NCBI RefSeq assembly: GCF_900116365.1
Contig: NZ_FPAG01000001.1
Location: forward strand, 461,924-525,923
Length of the DNA: 64,000 nt
Origin: Zhouia amylolytica
GTDB lineage: Bacteria; Bacteroidota; Bacteroidia; Flavobacteriales; Flavobacteriaceae
Direction of reading: 5' to 3'
The notes under the pieces are model-generated. The model saw only the letters and a list, made by a program, of their open reading frames with translations, was not told the origin of the DNA and ran no database searches. Shown here piece by piece: positions 9,613 through 18,368 of the stretch (position 1 is the stretch's first letter; each line of letters begins with the position of its first letter). The position numbers and the translations under genes are program-made.

Positions 9613-10308
9613 TTATCGGGTAAAATAGGTTTCGAGTTCTTGCAATGTTTCTGTCGAGGTCTGGATGTCTTTTACCATTTCTCCCTTATCCAAAACAACA
9701 ACACGCTCACATACCTCTGTTACGTGCATCAGGTCATGACTCGAAATTAGAATAGTAACATCATTACCATCAGCTAACTCTTTAATAAGTCTTTTAAGTC
9801 TTATCTGAGTGGTGGGATCCAAATTAGCGAATGGTTCATCTAAAATAATCACCTCAGGATTGCCTATAAATGAAGCTACGATACCAGCTTTCTTCTGATT
9901 ACCTTTAGATAAGTCCCTCAAATACTTTTTTCCTCCTAAAATTTCCCCATTAAAGAAATCTTCAAAGGGAGCTAAAAAGCTATCGACATCAGCTTTATTC
10001 TGACCTCTTAATTCGCCGATAAAATAAAAGTATTCCTCTGGTGTCAGGTAGCCTATCAAAAAGCTTTCATCTATGAATGCTGCGGTATAAGGTTTCCAGG
10101 CTTCACTCTCACTAACCTTAATCTGGTTGTTTTCAATAGCCCCAGTTGTTGGCCTGATTAAATCGAGTAACAAGCTGAAAAAGGTAGTTTTCCCCGCACC
10201 GTTATTTCCGACCAATCCAAAACTTTGACCTTTAGGGATTTCAAGCGAATCGATATTTAACACCGTTGTGCCCGAGTATTTTTTTGTTAGGTTATTGACT
10301 GTTATCAT
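9613..10308 (-). CDS. ABC transporter ATP-binding protein
   Basis: The 231 residues form one nucleotide-binding domain: Walker A GNNGAGKTT (about residues 34-42), a signature-like LSKGNQKK in place of LSGGQ, Walker B VIILDEPFANLDP, and the switch SSHDLMHVTEVCERVVVL. It powers the membrane partner encoded just upstream (14 nt gap), which ends at 10323. The D-loop and H-loop are intact, so it should hydrolyse ATP. The type resembles export ATPases of the YxlF/CcmA kind. The substrate is unknown. Confidence 0.93.
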   Translation of the reverse strand: MITVNNLTKKYSGTTVLNIDSLEIPKGQSFGLVGNNGAGKTTFFSLLLDLIRPTTGAIENNQIKVSESEAWKPYTAAFIDESFLIGYLTPEEYFYFIGELRGQNKADVDSFLAPFEDFFNGEILGGKKYLRDLSKGNQKKAGIVASFIGNPEVIILDEPFANLDPTTQIRLKRLIKELADGNDVTILISSHDLMHVTEVCERVVVLDKGEMVKDIQTSTETLQELETYFTR

Positions 10309-10322
10309 GACTGCTAAAAATT

Positions 10323-11795
10323 TTAATTCTTTTGTTTGTATGCTGCTATCGTTTTGTATTTCTCTGTTTTATAGACCTTTTCAATAATGTCAAACACCTT
10401 TTCTTTAAACGCAAACCCAAGCAAACCTGCCAACGTCACCAAGGCATACCCAAGCATCGGTCCAATAGTGTAATGTCCGACGGCATATAAAGCCATAGGC
10501 AACAAAAGTTTTGGAATGGTCAGCAATAGGGTTTTAACATTAAAAGCCTGTTTATCGCCAAAGGCTTTTTTATTGGAGGTTAGGTCAATAGGTGTTTTTA
10601 CATAGGCACCCCCCCATAAAACCATATGACTATTCACGCCAACATTGTAAATCGCTGCGACCAAAATAGCCAGATATACTTCAAGGCCGAAGTAGGCATA
10701 AAAAGATGCCACTAAGGTAGTGAGAATGGTGGCTATTACAATCAACCACCATTTGGCATTCAAATAATCCCGATACATTATATTCTGACTCATCATTAGC
10801 TGGTAATACGAGCTATCCCAACTAGGCACATACTGTCCGAAGGTGAATAAAAACCCTCCTGTGACAAATAAACCAGCAAAAATTCTCCAAACTGGTCCTT
10901 CATAGGCTTCTACAGCCCCGGTAAAAAACAACATCCCATAAAAAATAAAGACCAGGCTCATGATCACTGCAGTTCTCGAACGTTTATTACGCTTAATAAG
11001 TTTTAGATCATTTTTTAAAAACACGGAAATACCTCCAAATCGATTTAACCAATCAAAACTTTCTGTTTTAGCTTCTTGCTGCTTCTGTTGTAATCCTCCA
11101 TCTAAATACAAGATGTTTTTGAAATATCTAAAAGCAAGGATATACATTGAAATCATTAATAAAATCGGAATGATCACCAAATACGGTTGATTGAATAGCG
11201 CATCAAAAATGGGAGCGGTATACACGGTTACATCAAATATTTGATAGTAATGCAACCCGAATAAAATAACCAAGGCTCCTAGAAATGAATAGAAAACAGC
11301 GTCCACATCGTTTAAAAAAACATTAATGAAGTTATTGCAATATATCAATGCAAGAGCTCCCATCGTCCATCCGATAACATGTCCCGGGGGGTAGCCTTCT
11401 ATAATGAGTACAACCGCAAACGGAATAAAAAAGAAATAGTGTATAAAGTTAAAGAAGGATAATATGGTTTTCCACAAACTAAAATGTACGATCTTCGATT
11501 TGCTGAATGGTAAATACAACAAGGGTTTAATATTTACTACTGGCATTTTTTGCATCATGTATTTAAAGACCAGGTCTATAAATAAATAAAAGATCAGGAA
11601 CTGATTAATAATCAACAAAGGGTCCTTCTGTACCTTTTCTTCAAGTATAAAATAAATACCCCCTCCAAGCAAAGTAAACATTGCAATGAGGTACAAGGCA
11701 AAGAATATGGTTAATATCTTAAAAAAAAGATTAGAACTTAGGGAAGCAGACCGAAAAAAGGACTTCCACTGAAGTGAAATAAATTGTTTAAGCAT
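10323..11795 (-). CDS. ABC exporter membrane subunit (DUF5687-like)
   Basis: The 490 residues show about ten to twelve hydrophobic membrane segments in two halves. They are separated by a cytoplasmic region around residues 230-270 (LDGGLQQKQQEAKTESFDW and the basic KNDLKLIKRNKRSR). The protein resembles DUF5687, a Bacteroidota family always paired with an ABC ATPase, here the next gene. The product is probably a two-component exporter for an unknown lipid, peptide or drug. No signal peptide is seen. Upstream, at 11853-11860, TACTTTTA on the minus strand is a 7/8 match to the promoter box. Confidence 0.85.
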   Translation of the reverse strand: MLKQFISLQWKSFFRSASLSSNLFFKILTIFFALYLIAMFTLLGGGIYFILEEKVQKDPLLIINQFLIFYLFIDLVFKYMMQKMPVVNIKPLLYLPFSKSKIVHFSLWKTILSFFNFIHYFFFIPFAVVLIIEGYPPGHVIGWTMGALALIYCNNFINVFLNDVDAVFYSFLGALVILFGLHYYQIFDVTVYTAPIFDALFNQPYLVIIPILLMISMYILAFRYFKNILYLDGGLQQKQQEAKTESFDWLNRFGGISVFLKNDLKLIKRNKRSRTAVIMSLVFIFYGMLFFTGAVEAYEGPVWRIFAGLFVTGGFLFTFGQYVPSWDSSYYQLMMSQNIMYRDYLNAKWWLIVIATILTTLVASFYAYFGLEVYLAILVAAIYNVGVNSHMVLWGGAYVKTPIDLTSNKKAFGDKQAFNVKTLLLTIPKLLLPMALYAVGHYTIGPMLGYALVTLAGLLGFAFKEKVFDIIEKVYKTEKYKTIAAYKQKN

Positions 11796-11936
11796 TGTTA
11801 TTTGGTTAGTTGTTTTGTATGTATTAGTAGGTCTAATTCGTAATCTGTTACATAAAAGTAGGGGTTTTATTTTCTTTTAAAGTCTAATTTGAAATTAGTA
11901 ATCAAATAATATTAATAATTATATGCGGTTTACTTA

Positions 11937-11969
11937 TTGAATTAAGTTCAATGGGATTTATTATTTTTA
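11937..11969 (+). promoter_or_regulatory. Candidate promoter of the ferredoxin-type reductase gene
   Basis: TTG at 11937-11939 and TATTTTTA at 11962-11969 are separated by 22 nt. The second box differs from TAnnTTTG at the last base. The ATG follows at 11986. Confidence 0.4.
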
Positions 11970-11985
11970 CCAAAAATTTAAAGTT

Positions 11986-13038
11986 ATGAGTCATTTTCAC
12001 CCACTAAGGGTTAAACATATAGAACGCATTACCCCAAATTCAGTAACGGTAGCATTTGAGATCCCGAATGACCTTGAAAGCGAGTTTAAGTTTACACCTG
12101 GTCAATACATTAATATAAAAAAGGAATTAAACGGACAAGAACTTCGTCGTTCTTATTCGATTTGTTCTTCGCCTAATAATGGCGAACTAACTATAGGGAT
12201 TAAAAAGGTAGCATCGGGTTTGTTTTCTCGCTATGCGAACAACGAATTAAAGGCTGGTGATGTTTTAGAGATTTACCCCCCTTTAGGTCACTTCACTTTT
12301 GACCCTGCAGAAGGCAACAATAAAAATATAGCCGCTTTTGCAGCCGGTAGTGGTATTACTCCTATAATGAGTATCATGAAAACCGTACTGGAAGAAACCA
12401 ATAGTAATTTTGTGTTGGTCTTTGGTAATAAAAGCGTTGCTGAAACCATGTTTCACAAGGAGATTTTAGACCTTGTAGCCAAATATCCTGATCGTTTAAG
12501 TGTATACTTTATTTACAGCCAGGAGCAAGATGGTGATAGCATGTTCGGGAGGATAGAGCGCTCAACCGTTAATTTTGTGCTTAATAATAAGCATAAGGAG
12601 ATCGACTTCGATGCTTTTTATTTATGTGGACCGGAAGCTATGATTCATACGGTTTCTGAGACTTTAACTGAAAAGGGAGTAGCCAAAGAGAAAATTAAGT
12701 TCGAATTATTCACCACCTCTGATGAAGGAGAAGAAGATCTTTCTTCAATACCCGAAGGAAAGACCAAGGTAAAAGTGATTGTTGACGATGAAGAATTTGA
12801 ATTCGTTATGGATCATAAAGAACGTGTTTTGGATGCAGCCTTAAAAGAAGATATTGATGCGCCATATTCCTGTCAGGGAGGTATTTGCAGTAGCTGTATG
12901 GCTAAATTGAAAGAAGGGAAAGTTGAAATGGTGAAAAACCAGATCTTAACCGATAGCGAATTGGAGGAAGGGTTAATATTAACCTGCCAATCGCACCCTC
13001 TTACCGATACTATTGTAGTAGACTACGATGATATATAA
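11986..13038 (+). CDS. Ferredoxin-type NAD(P)H oxidoreductase (FAD, NAD, C-terminal 2Fe-2S)
   Basis: The 350-residue protein moves electrons between NAD(P)H and a partner through FAD and an iron-sulfur cluster. The N-terminal FAD domain carries RRSYSICSSP. The nucleotide domain carries AAGSGITPIMS (about residue 116) and LCGPEAMI. The C-terminal plant-type ferredoxin domain has four Cys in the spacing C-x4-C-x2-C-x29-C. The layout is that of PaaE/HmpX-like reductases, but no phenylacetate genes are nearby, so a general redox role is more likely. It is a stand-alone gene with its own terminator. Confidence 0.9.
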   Translation: MSHFHPLRVKHIERITPNSVTVAFEIPNDLESEFKFTPGQYINIKKELNGQELRRSYSICSSPNNGELTIGIKKVASGLFSRYANNELKAGDVLEIYPPLGHFTFDPAEGNNKNIAAFAAGSGITPIMSIMKTVLEETNSNFVLVFGNKSVAETMFHKEILDLVAKYPDRLSVYFIYSQEQDGDSMFGRIERSTVNFVLNNKHKEIDFDAFYLCGPEAMIHTVSETLTEKGVAKEKIKFELFTTSDEGEEDLSSIPEGKTKVKVIVDDEEFEFVMDHKERVLDAALKEDIDAPYSCQGGICSSCMAKLKEGKVEMVKNQILTDSELEEGLILTCQSHPLTDTIVVDYDDI

Positions 13039-13042
13039 CAAT

Positions 13043-13072
13043 AAAAAGGGCTCTTCTCAGAGCCCTTTTTTT
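13043..13072. terminator. Bidirectional terminator between the reductase and glycosyltransferase genes
   Basis: GGGCTCT/AGAGCCC stem (13048-13065) with loop TCTC, an A-run before and a T-run after. It serves both convergent genes. Confidence 0.85.
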
Positions 13073-13093
13073 ATGTATGTTATTATTACAGTT

Positions 13094-13822
13094 CTATTTC
13101 CAATAATTAGCAATCCATTTGGCTGGTCGCACATAGCGATACCATTTGCCTCTTCCGCCTTTAATAGCTTTAGGCGGATTGATCTCTCCGTGAAAAATAA
13201 TAATTTTGGCTCCTTCCGGAATGGTAGGTTTTTTCCAAACCGCTAATGGAAATTTAGAAATACAATCATATTTATAGCTAGGACACCAAGGTTTTGGCCA
13301 ATAGTTCAGCATTCCTTTCTCGTGAACCGCCCAGGTTAAATATTCCTGCTCATTTCTATGTTGCTTTCTGATGGTATCAAAGTTCGCTACAAAATAGTCA
13401 AATACATAGCCGTGTTTCCCGATTTCGAATCTGTAAACAGAAGAGTTTCCCGTAATACGCCATTGCTTTCGATAATCTTTGATGATCATGAACGGATTAT
13501 CATCTTCGAAGAAGCAATCGATATTGTCGACAATTACCACATCCAGATCTAAAAACAAAGCCGTCCCTTCTAAACCATAGAGATCTGATTTTAATGTGGT
13601 TAGTTTTTTCCACATGCGCTCTGGCAGGTTGCCGGGAATATCAATTTCAGGAATTGGAAAACATTTAATATGATCGTCTATTCCCTTTTCATCATCGGTA
13701 AAACATACCATAGTAAAAGGCAAGTTTAAATTGCGTTTTACCATGCTGTACAATCGGTTTACATAAGTAGCATCGTAGAGGGTACCCCACTTCATGCAAA
13801 ATATGTGGATATCTTTATGCAT
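13094..13822 (-). CDS. Glycosyltransferase-like protein with a DxD motif
   Basis: The 242 residues begin with a beta strand (IHIFCMKWGTLYDATYVNRLY) as in nucleotide-sugar transferases. The motif TALFLDLDVVIVDN at about residues 85-98 contains DxD, which binds the metal and nucleotide sugar in GT-A enzymes. Later features are SSVYRFEIGKHGYV and FHGEINPPK, with the His in a GT8/GT32-like position. No membrane segment or signal is present, so it should act in the cytoplasm. Donor and acceptor are unknown. It is a single gene reading towards the reductase. Confidence 0.75.
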   Translation of the reverse strand: MHKDIHIFCMKWGTLYDATYVNRLYSMVKRNLNLPFTMVCFTDDEKGIDDHIKCFPIPEIDIPGNLPERMWKKLTTLKSDLYGLEGTALFLDLDVVIVDNIDCFFEDDNPFMIIKDYRKQWRITGNSSVYRFEIGKHGYVFDYFVANFDTIRKQHRNEQEYLTWAVHEKGMLNYWPKPWCPSYKYDCISKFPLAVWKKPTIPEGAKIIIFHGEINPPKAIKGGRGKWYRYVRPAKWIANYWK

Positions 13823-13867
13823 TAGAATCTTTTTTAGTGTATTGTATCATTCCTGATACTTTGAATG

Positions 13868-13875
13868 CAAATATA
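13868..13875 (-). promoter_or_regulatory. Promoter -7 box of the glycosyltransferase gene
   Basis: The minus strand reads TATATTTG, an exact TAnnTTTG match, about 46 nt upstream of the start at 13822. It lies within 20 bp of the divergent upp promoter box, so the two promoters are back to back. Confidence 0.6.
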
Positions 13876-13887
13876 CCTTTTATTACT

Positions 13888-13895
13888 TATTTTTG
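13888..13895 (+). promoter_or_regulatory. Promoter -7 box of upp
   Basis: TATTTTTG matches TAnnTTTG exactly. A TTG lies at 13861-13863 with a 24-nt spacer, slightly longer than usual. The ATG is at 13930. Confidence 0.55.
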
Positions 13896-13929
13896 AGGGA
13901 GATTCTTCTCATTCTAAAACAAACGGTTT

Positions 13930-14589
13930 ATGGAAACGCATCATCTTGCTAAAAACAATTCGGTATTAAAACACTTTCTTTCTGACCTTAGAGATATTAA
14001 TATTCAACAAGATCGGATGCGGTTTCGAAAGAACATGGAACGCATAGGTGAGTTGCTTGCGTATGAGATGAGTAAAACCTTTGTATATAAAACCCTGGAG
14101 GTTCAAACACCTTTAGGCATAAAAGACACACATCAAATCAATGAGGAATTAGTGATTTGTGGTATTTTCAGAGCGGGACTGGCATTACACCAGGGATTCT
14201 TAAATTATTTCGACCAGGCAGATAATGCTTTTATTTCTGCGTACCGAAAGCATCGCGATCATAGTAATGCCTTTGACATTGAAATCGAATACTTAGCATG
14301 CCCATCTCTGGAAAATAAAACGTTGATTCTTGTCGACCCCATGCTTGCAACCGGGCGATCTTTTGAAGCTGCCTACAAAGCTATTGAAAGTGTTGGAGCT
14401 CCTAAGAATATCCATGTAGCAGCAGTGGTAGGGACTCCGGAAGGGATTAAGCATTTGGAAGGCACCTTGCGCCCTGATACTAAATTATGGATAGCCGACA
14501 TTGATGAAAAGCTAAACGAAAAAGACTATATCGTACCGGGTTTGGGCGATGCGGGAGACCTTTCTTATGGAGCTAAATTACAACACTAG
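13930..14589 (+). CDS. upp: Uracil phosphoribosyltransferase
   Basis: This enzyme salvages uracil: uracil + PRPP gives UMP and pyrophosphate. The 219 residues have the PRPP-binding loop LVDPMLATGRS (about residues 136-146), the FRAGLALHQG block, and the uracil-binding C-terminal GLGDAGDLSYGA motif. The Bacteroidota form has a slightly longer N-terminus (METHHLAKNNSVLKHFL), as here. The stop overlaps the end of the convergent DUF6427 gene by 12 nt. Neighbouring upp, DUF6427, DUF6341 and purD is a recurring arrangement in Flavobacteriaceae. Confidence 0.95.
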   Translation: METHHLAKNNSVLKHFLSDLRDINIQQDRMRFRKNMERIGELLAYEMSKTFVYKTLEVQTPLGIKDTHQINEELVICGIFRAGLALHQGFLNYFDQADNAFISAYRKHRDHSNAFDIEIEYLACPSLENKTLILVDPMLATGRSFEAAYKAIESVGAPKNIHVAAVVGTPEGIKHLEGTLRPDTKLWIADIDEKLNEKDYIVPGLGDAGDLSYGAKLQH

Positions 14590-15501
14590 CGCCAGGAAGG
14601 GCAACAAGACAAATATCCATAATACGGTTTCTTTAACCCATTTAACCTTGGTTATCTGAAGGTAATTAGCGATAATCATCGCCAAAGGAAATGCGATAAA
14701 GATAAGTTCTGCAACGTTTACATCTTCCGAAAAGGTTGAGATGCCCAAACCAATAAACAAACTTGCCACAACCAATGCCATAGCTTTTTGGGCTTTTGCA
14801 GAGCGTATTTTAATATTCACCAGATATGCCAGCAACGCAAAGACTCCAATAATCAGGGTAGTTACGATTGGAATGGAGAAGCTTAAATATTTATACTTTT
14901 GAATATTAAATTCAACATGAAAGGTAAAAACCTCAATCAACCCGGAAATGTTATCGGTTATATAATAATACGTAACCACAAAGAATAACACCGCACCAAT
15001 TCCAATAACAGGAACCAGCCAATTTCGGTAATCTTTTGCATCGTAAAACAGAACTCCGGTATATACCAGCAATACGAAAAGTAAACTCCACTGATACCAT
15101 AAAAATGAAAAACCAATCAAAAGTGAAGCATCAAAAAGCTTCTGTTTGATCGCCATGTTCGTCCGTAAGCTCATCAGCCTCCTGACTGCGAGAAGAACAA
15201 AGAAATTAGCAATAATAAATTTACTCGATTTTAAAATCGGCGGGTACATGCACATAAGTAAAACAAACAGGAGGATAGGATAGGAGTTACTTTGCGATAG
15301 ATCGTTCTTTTTGCTGATAAAATCCACCAAAAGAGCACTTAAAATAAGCAATAAACACAATCCGAATTTTTCAAGCCATTCAGTACCTTTAAAAGCACTG
15401 TCAAACACAAAAAACTGTACACTCCAAAAGTACAGAAACAAAAAAAATCCAATAAAAATGAAATTTATGGGTTTTGTTTTACCAAAAATGCTTGAAATCA
15501 T
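14578..15501 (-). CDS. Polytopic membrane protein (DUF6427-like)
   Basis: The 307 residues contain about nine or ten hydrophobic helices with short loops, and basic residues at several cytoplasmic turns (AVRRLMSLRTNMAIKQK). There is no recognised catalytic motif. It resembles the DUF6427 family, known mostly from Flavobacteriaceae and usually beside upp. A possible transport or lipid-linked function is guesswork. It is convergent with upp (12-nt overlap) and divergent from the DUF6341-like gene, with which it shares a short promoter region. Confidence 0.8.
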   Translation of the reverse strand: MISSIFGKTKPINFIFIGFFLFLYFWSVQFFVFDSAFKGTEWLEKFGLCLLLILSALLVDFISKKNDLSQSNSYPILLFVLLMCMYPPILKSSKFIIANFFVLLAVRRLMSLRTNMAIKQKLFDASLLIGFSFLWYQWSLLFVLLVYTGVLFYDAKDYRNWLVPVIGIGAVLFFVVTYYYITDNISGLIEVFTFHVEFNIQKYKYLSFSIPIVTTLIIGVFALLAYLVNIKIRSAKAQKAMALVVASLFIGLGISTFSEDVNVAELIFIAFPLAMIIANYLQITKVKWVKETVLWIFVLLPFLALVL

Positions 15502-15521
15502 GATGTGTTTTTATACTTTTG
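15492..15521 (+). promoter_or_regulatory. Promoter of the DUF6341-like gene
   Basis: TTG at 15492-15494 and TACTTTTG at 15514-15521 are 19 nt apart, an exact match to the Bacteroidota TTG / TAnnTTTG promoter. The ATG follows at 15551. The -33 box overlaps the first codons of the divergent gene. Confidence 0.7.
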
Positions 15522-15550
15522 TAGCGTAAAATTAATATAACTTTTTACTG

Positions 15551-15772
15551 ATGAAAGATTTTTTTGAAGGTATTCAATATTTATTTGAAGATATTTTATT
15601 TGTTCCTTTAAACAGTTTACGCTTTATGCATAGCTGGTGGGGATCTAACGCGATTAACTGGATCTTTATTATTATCGGTATCGTAGCCTTGGTATACTGG
15701 GTACTTCAGTTAAAGAAATTTAACGATAATAACGAGGAACGTAAGGATGTTTCAGCACATTCATACATTTAA
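15551..15772 (+). CDS. Small single-pass membrane protein (DUF6341-like)
   Basis: The 73 residues begin with an amphipathic stretch (MKDFFEGIQYLFEDILFVP). One strong membrane helix follows at about 33-52 (NAINWIFIIIGIVALVYWVL), then a charged tail (KKFNDNNEERKD). The sequence matches a family seen next to upp and purD in Flavobacteriaceae, labelled DUF6341. No function is known. It has its own promoter and terminator, so it is expressed alone. Confidence 0.85.
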   Translation: MKDFFEGIQYLFEDILFVPLNSLRFMHSWWGSNAINWIFIIIGIVALVYWVLQLKKFNDNNEERKDVSAHSYI

Positions 15773-15830
15773 TCCGATTACTTACAGCGTCTATTAACTG
15801 AAGGTTGTTACTTCAGCTAAAATATATTTG

Positions 15831-15863
15831 ATACCCTTTCAAAATTGAAAGGGTATTTTTTTG
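15831..15863 (+). terminator. Terminator of the DUF6341-like gene
   Basis: A 12-bp stem starting ATACCCTTTC (15831-15842 with 15845-15856) is followed by a T-run. It lies about 60 nt after the stop. Confidence 0.8.
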
Positions 15864-15925
15864 TGTCTCATAAACATGAGTTTTACGGAAAACTTCCACT
15901 ATTAGCGTGGAATAATGGGTATAGA

Positions 15926-15953
15926 AATAAAAAAAGCCTGCTAAATGCAGGCT
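15926..15953 (-). terminator. Terminator of purD
   Basis: AGCCTGC/GCAGGCT stem (15935-15953) with loop TAAAT. On the minus strand it is followed by a T-run and lies about 20 nt after the purD stop. Confidence 0.85.
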
Positions 15954-15973
15954 TTTTTTATTATTTAATGATA

Positions 15974-17245
15974 CTACAAGTCAAACCCTAAGTCTGTTCT
16001 GTAATACATTTTATCAAAGTTTAATTTTTTGACATTCACATATGATTTGTCAAGGGCTTCCTTAAAATCAGAACCATAAGAAGTAATAGCAATCACGCGA
16101 CCTCCTGAGGTTACTACTTTACCATCATCCAGTTTGGTTCCTGCGTGAAAAACGACAGAATCTTCAATCGCCTCAATTCCAGTAATCTCTTTTCCTTTTT
16201 CATACGCTTCCGGATATCCACCCGAAACCACCATTACCGTAGTAGCAGTACGCTCATCTATATCGAGCTCAACTTCACCTAATTTCTGATCAGCAACAGC
16301 CTGGAACAGGTCAACGAAGTCATTTTTAACTCTTGGAAGTACTACCTCAGTTTCAGGATCTCCCATTCGGACGTTATATTCAATAACGAAAGGATCATTA
16401 TCCACTTTCATTAACCCGATAAACACAAAGCCCTTATAAGGTATTCCGTCTTTATGAAAACCGTCTACGGTAGGTTTTACAATACGATCTTCAACTTTCT
16501 GCATAAACTCATCGTTTGCAAAAGGAACCGGCGAAATAGCCCCCATTCCTCCAGTATTCAACCCTGTATCTCCCTCGCCAATACGTTTATAGTCTTTTGC
16601 ATTTGGAAGAATCACATAATCTTTACCATCGGTAAGCACAAAAACACTTAATTCTATTCCCTTCAGGAACTCTTCAATAACCACTTTAGTGCTGGCAGCG
16701 CCAAACTTAGCATCCACCAACATGTTTTTAAGCTCCGTCTTAGCCTCTTCCAGGTTATCGATAATCAATACACCTTTACCAGCAGCCAATCCATCTGCTT
16801 TTAAAACATAAGGAGGGTTCAAAGATGCTAAAAACTCGTACCCCTCTTCCAGATTATCAGCTGTGAAGCTTTTATAGGCCGCAGTAGGCACTTTATGACG
16901 TGACATAAATTCTTTGGCTACCTCCTTACTGCCTTCTAAGGCTGCACCTGCCTTTTGTGGTCCAATTACCGGAATATGTTTCAATGCATCATCTTCTAAA
17001 AAGAAATCAGCCACTCCCTGAACTAATGGATCTTCGGGTCCTACGATCACCATATTTACGTCTTCCGCTACAACAAACTCTTTTATTGCCTCAAAATCTG
17101 TAACGCCAATATTTACATTGGTTGCAATTTTAGCGGTACCAGCATTACCAGGAGCTACAAATAAATTACCCACTTTAGGGCTTTGAGCTATTTTCCAAGT
17201 AAACGTGTGTTCTCTTCCTCCAGAACCTAGAATAAGGATATTCAT
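15974..17245 (-). CDS. purD: Phosphoribosylamine-glycine ligase (GAR synthetase)
   Basis: PurD catalyses the second step of purine synthesis: phosphoribosylamine + glycine + ATP gives GAR. The start at 17245 (MNILILGSGGREH) is preferred over an in-frame codon at 17284 because that one lies inside the promoter box. The length is then 423 residues, normal for PurD. The N-terminal GSGGREH motif and the ATP-grasp domain are present (KADGLAAGKGVLI, about residues 140-152, and EYNVRMGDPETE with metal ligands). The C-terminal domain contains MVVSGGYP. It is the only purine gene here and has its own promoter. Confidence 0.96.
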   Translation of the reverse strand: MNILILGSGGREHTFTWKIAQSPKVGNLFVAPGNAGTAKIATNVNIGVTDFEAIKEFVVAEDVNMVIVGPEDPLVQGVADFFLEDDALKHIPVIGPQKAGAALEGSKEVAKEFMSRHKVPTAAYKSFTADNLEEGYEFLASLNPPYVLKADGLAAGKGVLIIDNLEEAKTELKNMLVDAKFGAASTKVVIEEFLKGIELSVFVLTDGKDYVILPNAKDYKRIGEGDTGLNTGGMGAISPVPFANDEFMQKVEDRIVKPTVDGFHKDGIPYKGFVFIGLMKVDNDPFVIEYNVRMGDPETEVVLPRVKNDFVDLFQAVADQKLGEVELDIDERTATTVMVVSGGYPEAYEKGKEITGIEAIEDSVVFHAGTKLDDGKVVTSGGRVIAITSYGSDFKEALDKSYVNVKKLNFDKMYYRTDLGFDL

Positions 17246-17281
17246 GATTTTCTTACTATTTAAAAAATGAAAATGATTCGG

Positions 17282-17313
17282 CAAAATTAAGGCTTTATGC
17301 GCTGATAGTGCAA
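17282..17313 (-). promoter_or_regulatory. Promoter of purD
   Basis: On the minus strand, TTG (17311-17313), a 21-nt spacer and TAATTTTG (17282-17289) match the Bacteroidota promoter. Transcription would start near 17275, about 30 nt before the ATG at 17245, which settles the start codon. Confidence 0.7.
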
Positions 17314-17340
17314 TTTAATTTAGTCGAATTGACGGAAACC

Positions 17341-18327
17341 TTATTTTTTGTTATGATTAGAAAAGTCTTTATGTGCCTTTTTATACAATTCCTCTGAAGG
17401 TAAGGATTTAAAATATTGATAGGTGACACGCATTCCTTCCTGGCGACTCACCTGAGGTTCCCAATCTAATATTTCCTTGGCCTTCGAAATATCGGGCTGT
17501 CGCTGAAGCGGATCATCTTGAGGCAATGGTTTATATACTACCTTCTGGTCGGTATTGGTTAAATTAATGATTTCTTCTGCAAAATCCTTTATGGTTATTT
17601 CATCGGGGTTCCCAATATTAACCGGCAAGTGGTAATCACTCATTAACAACCTATAGATTCCTTCGATCTGATCGTCTACATAACAAAAGGATCTCGTTTG
17701 CATTCCATCACCGAATATCGTCAAATTCTCTCCTCGGAGCGCTTGTCCTATAAAGGCAGGAATTACCCGACCGTCGTTCAATCGCATTCGAGGGCCATAA
17801 GTATTAAAAATACGAACAATACGGGTGTCTAATCCATGAAAACGATGGTAGGCCATGGTAATCGACTCCATAAATCTTTTGGCTTCATCATATACACCTC
17901 TTGGACCAATCGTACTTACATTGCCATAGTAATCTTCTGATTGCGGATGCACTAGAGGGTCCCCGTAGACTTCAGAGGTGGATGCAATTAAAATTCTGGC
18001 ATTCTTCTCTTTCGCCAAACCCAAAAGGTTATGGGTTCCTAATGCTCCCACTTTCAAGGTTTGTATTGGAATTTTTAAATAATCTATAGGACTTGCAGGA
18101 GATGCGAAATGTAAAATGTAATCAAGTTGTCCGGGTACATGCACAAACTTAGTCACATCGTGATGGTAAAACTCAAAATTCTCTAATTTGAAAAGATGCT
18201 CAATATTTTTTAAATCTCCTGTAATTAAATTATCCATTCCGATTACATAACACCCTTCTTTGATAAATCTATCACACAGATGCGATCCTAAAAATCCGGC
18301 TGCACCGGTTATCAATACTCTTTTCAA
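17341..18327 (-). CDS. uxs: UDP-glucuronate decarboxylase (UDP-xylose synthase)
   Basis: This SDR enzyme converts UDP-glucuronate to UDP-xylose with bound NAD. The Rossmann motif is GAAGFLGSH and the catalytic Tyr-x3-Lys is YDEAKR, with a Ser/Thr in [10 protein letters not shown]. The [10 protein letters not shown] and [14 protein letters not shown] blocks are typical of UXS proteins. The conserved N-terminus (KRVLITG) directly follows a TTG at 18327, giving 328 residues. A longer frame from another TTG at 18372 would overlap the preceding gene by 4 nt and add 15 unconserved residues. It works one step after Ugd, encoded upstream. Confidence 0.9.
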   Translation of the reverse strand: MKRVLITGAAGFLGSHLCDRFIKEGCYVIGMDNLITGDLKNIEHLFKLENFEFYHHDVTKFVHVPGQLDYILHFASPASPIDYLKIPIQTLKVGALGTHNLLGLAKEKNARILIASTSEVYGDPLVHPQSEDYYGNVSTIGPRGVYDEAKRFMESITMAYHRFHGLDTRIVRIFNTYGPRMRLNDGRVIPAFIGQALRGENLTIFGDGMQTRSFCYVDDQIEGIYRLLMSDYHLPVNIGNPDEITIKDFAEEIINLTNTDQKVVYKPLPQDDPLQRQPDISKAKEILDWEPQVSRQEGMRVTYQYFKSLPSEELYKKAHKDFSNHNKK

Positions 18328-18368
18328 ATGTTTAAATTTTGTCGTTCTATTAATATAACCTGTTTTTA

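Noticed and set aside
11986-13038. Reductase considered as PaaE of a phenylacetate degradation operon
   Set aside because: No other paa gene is adjacent; neighbours are unrelated and the gene has its own terminator.
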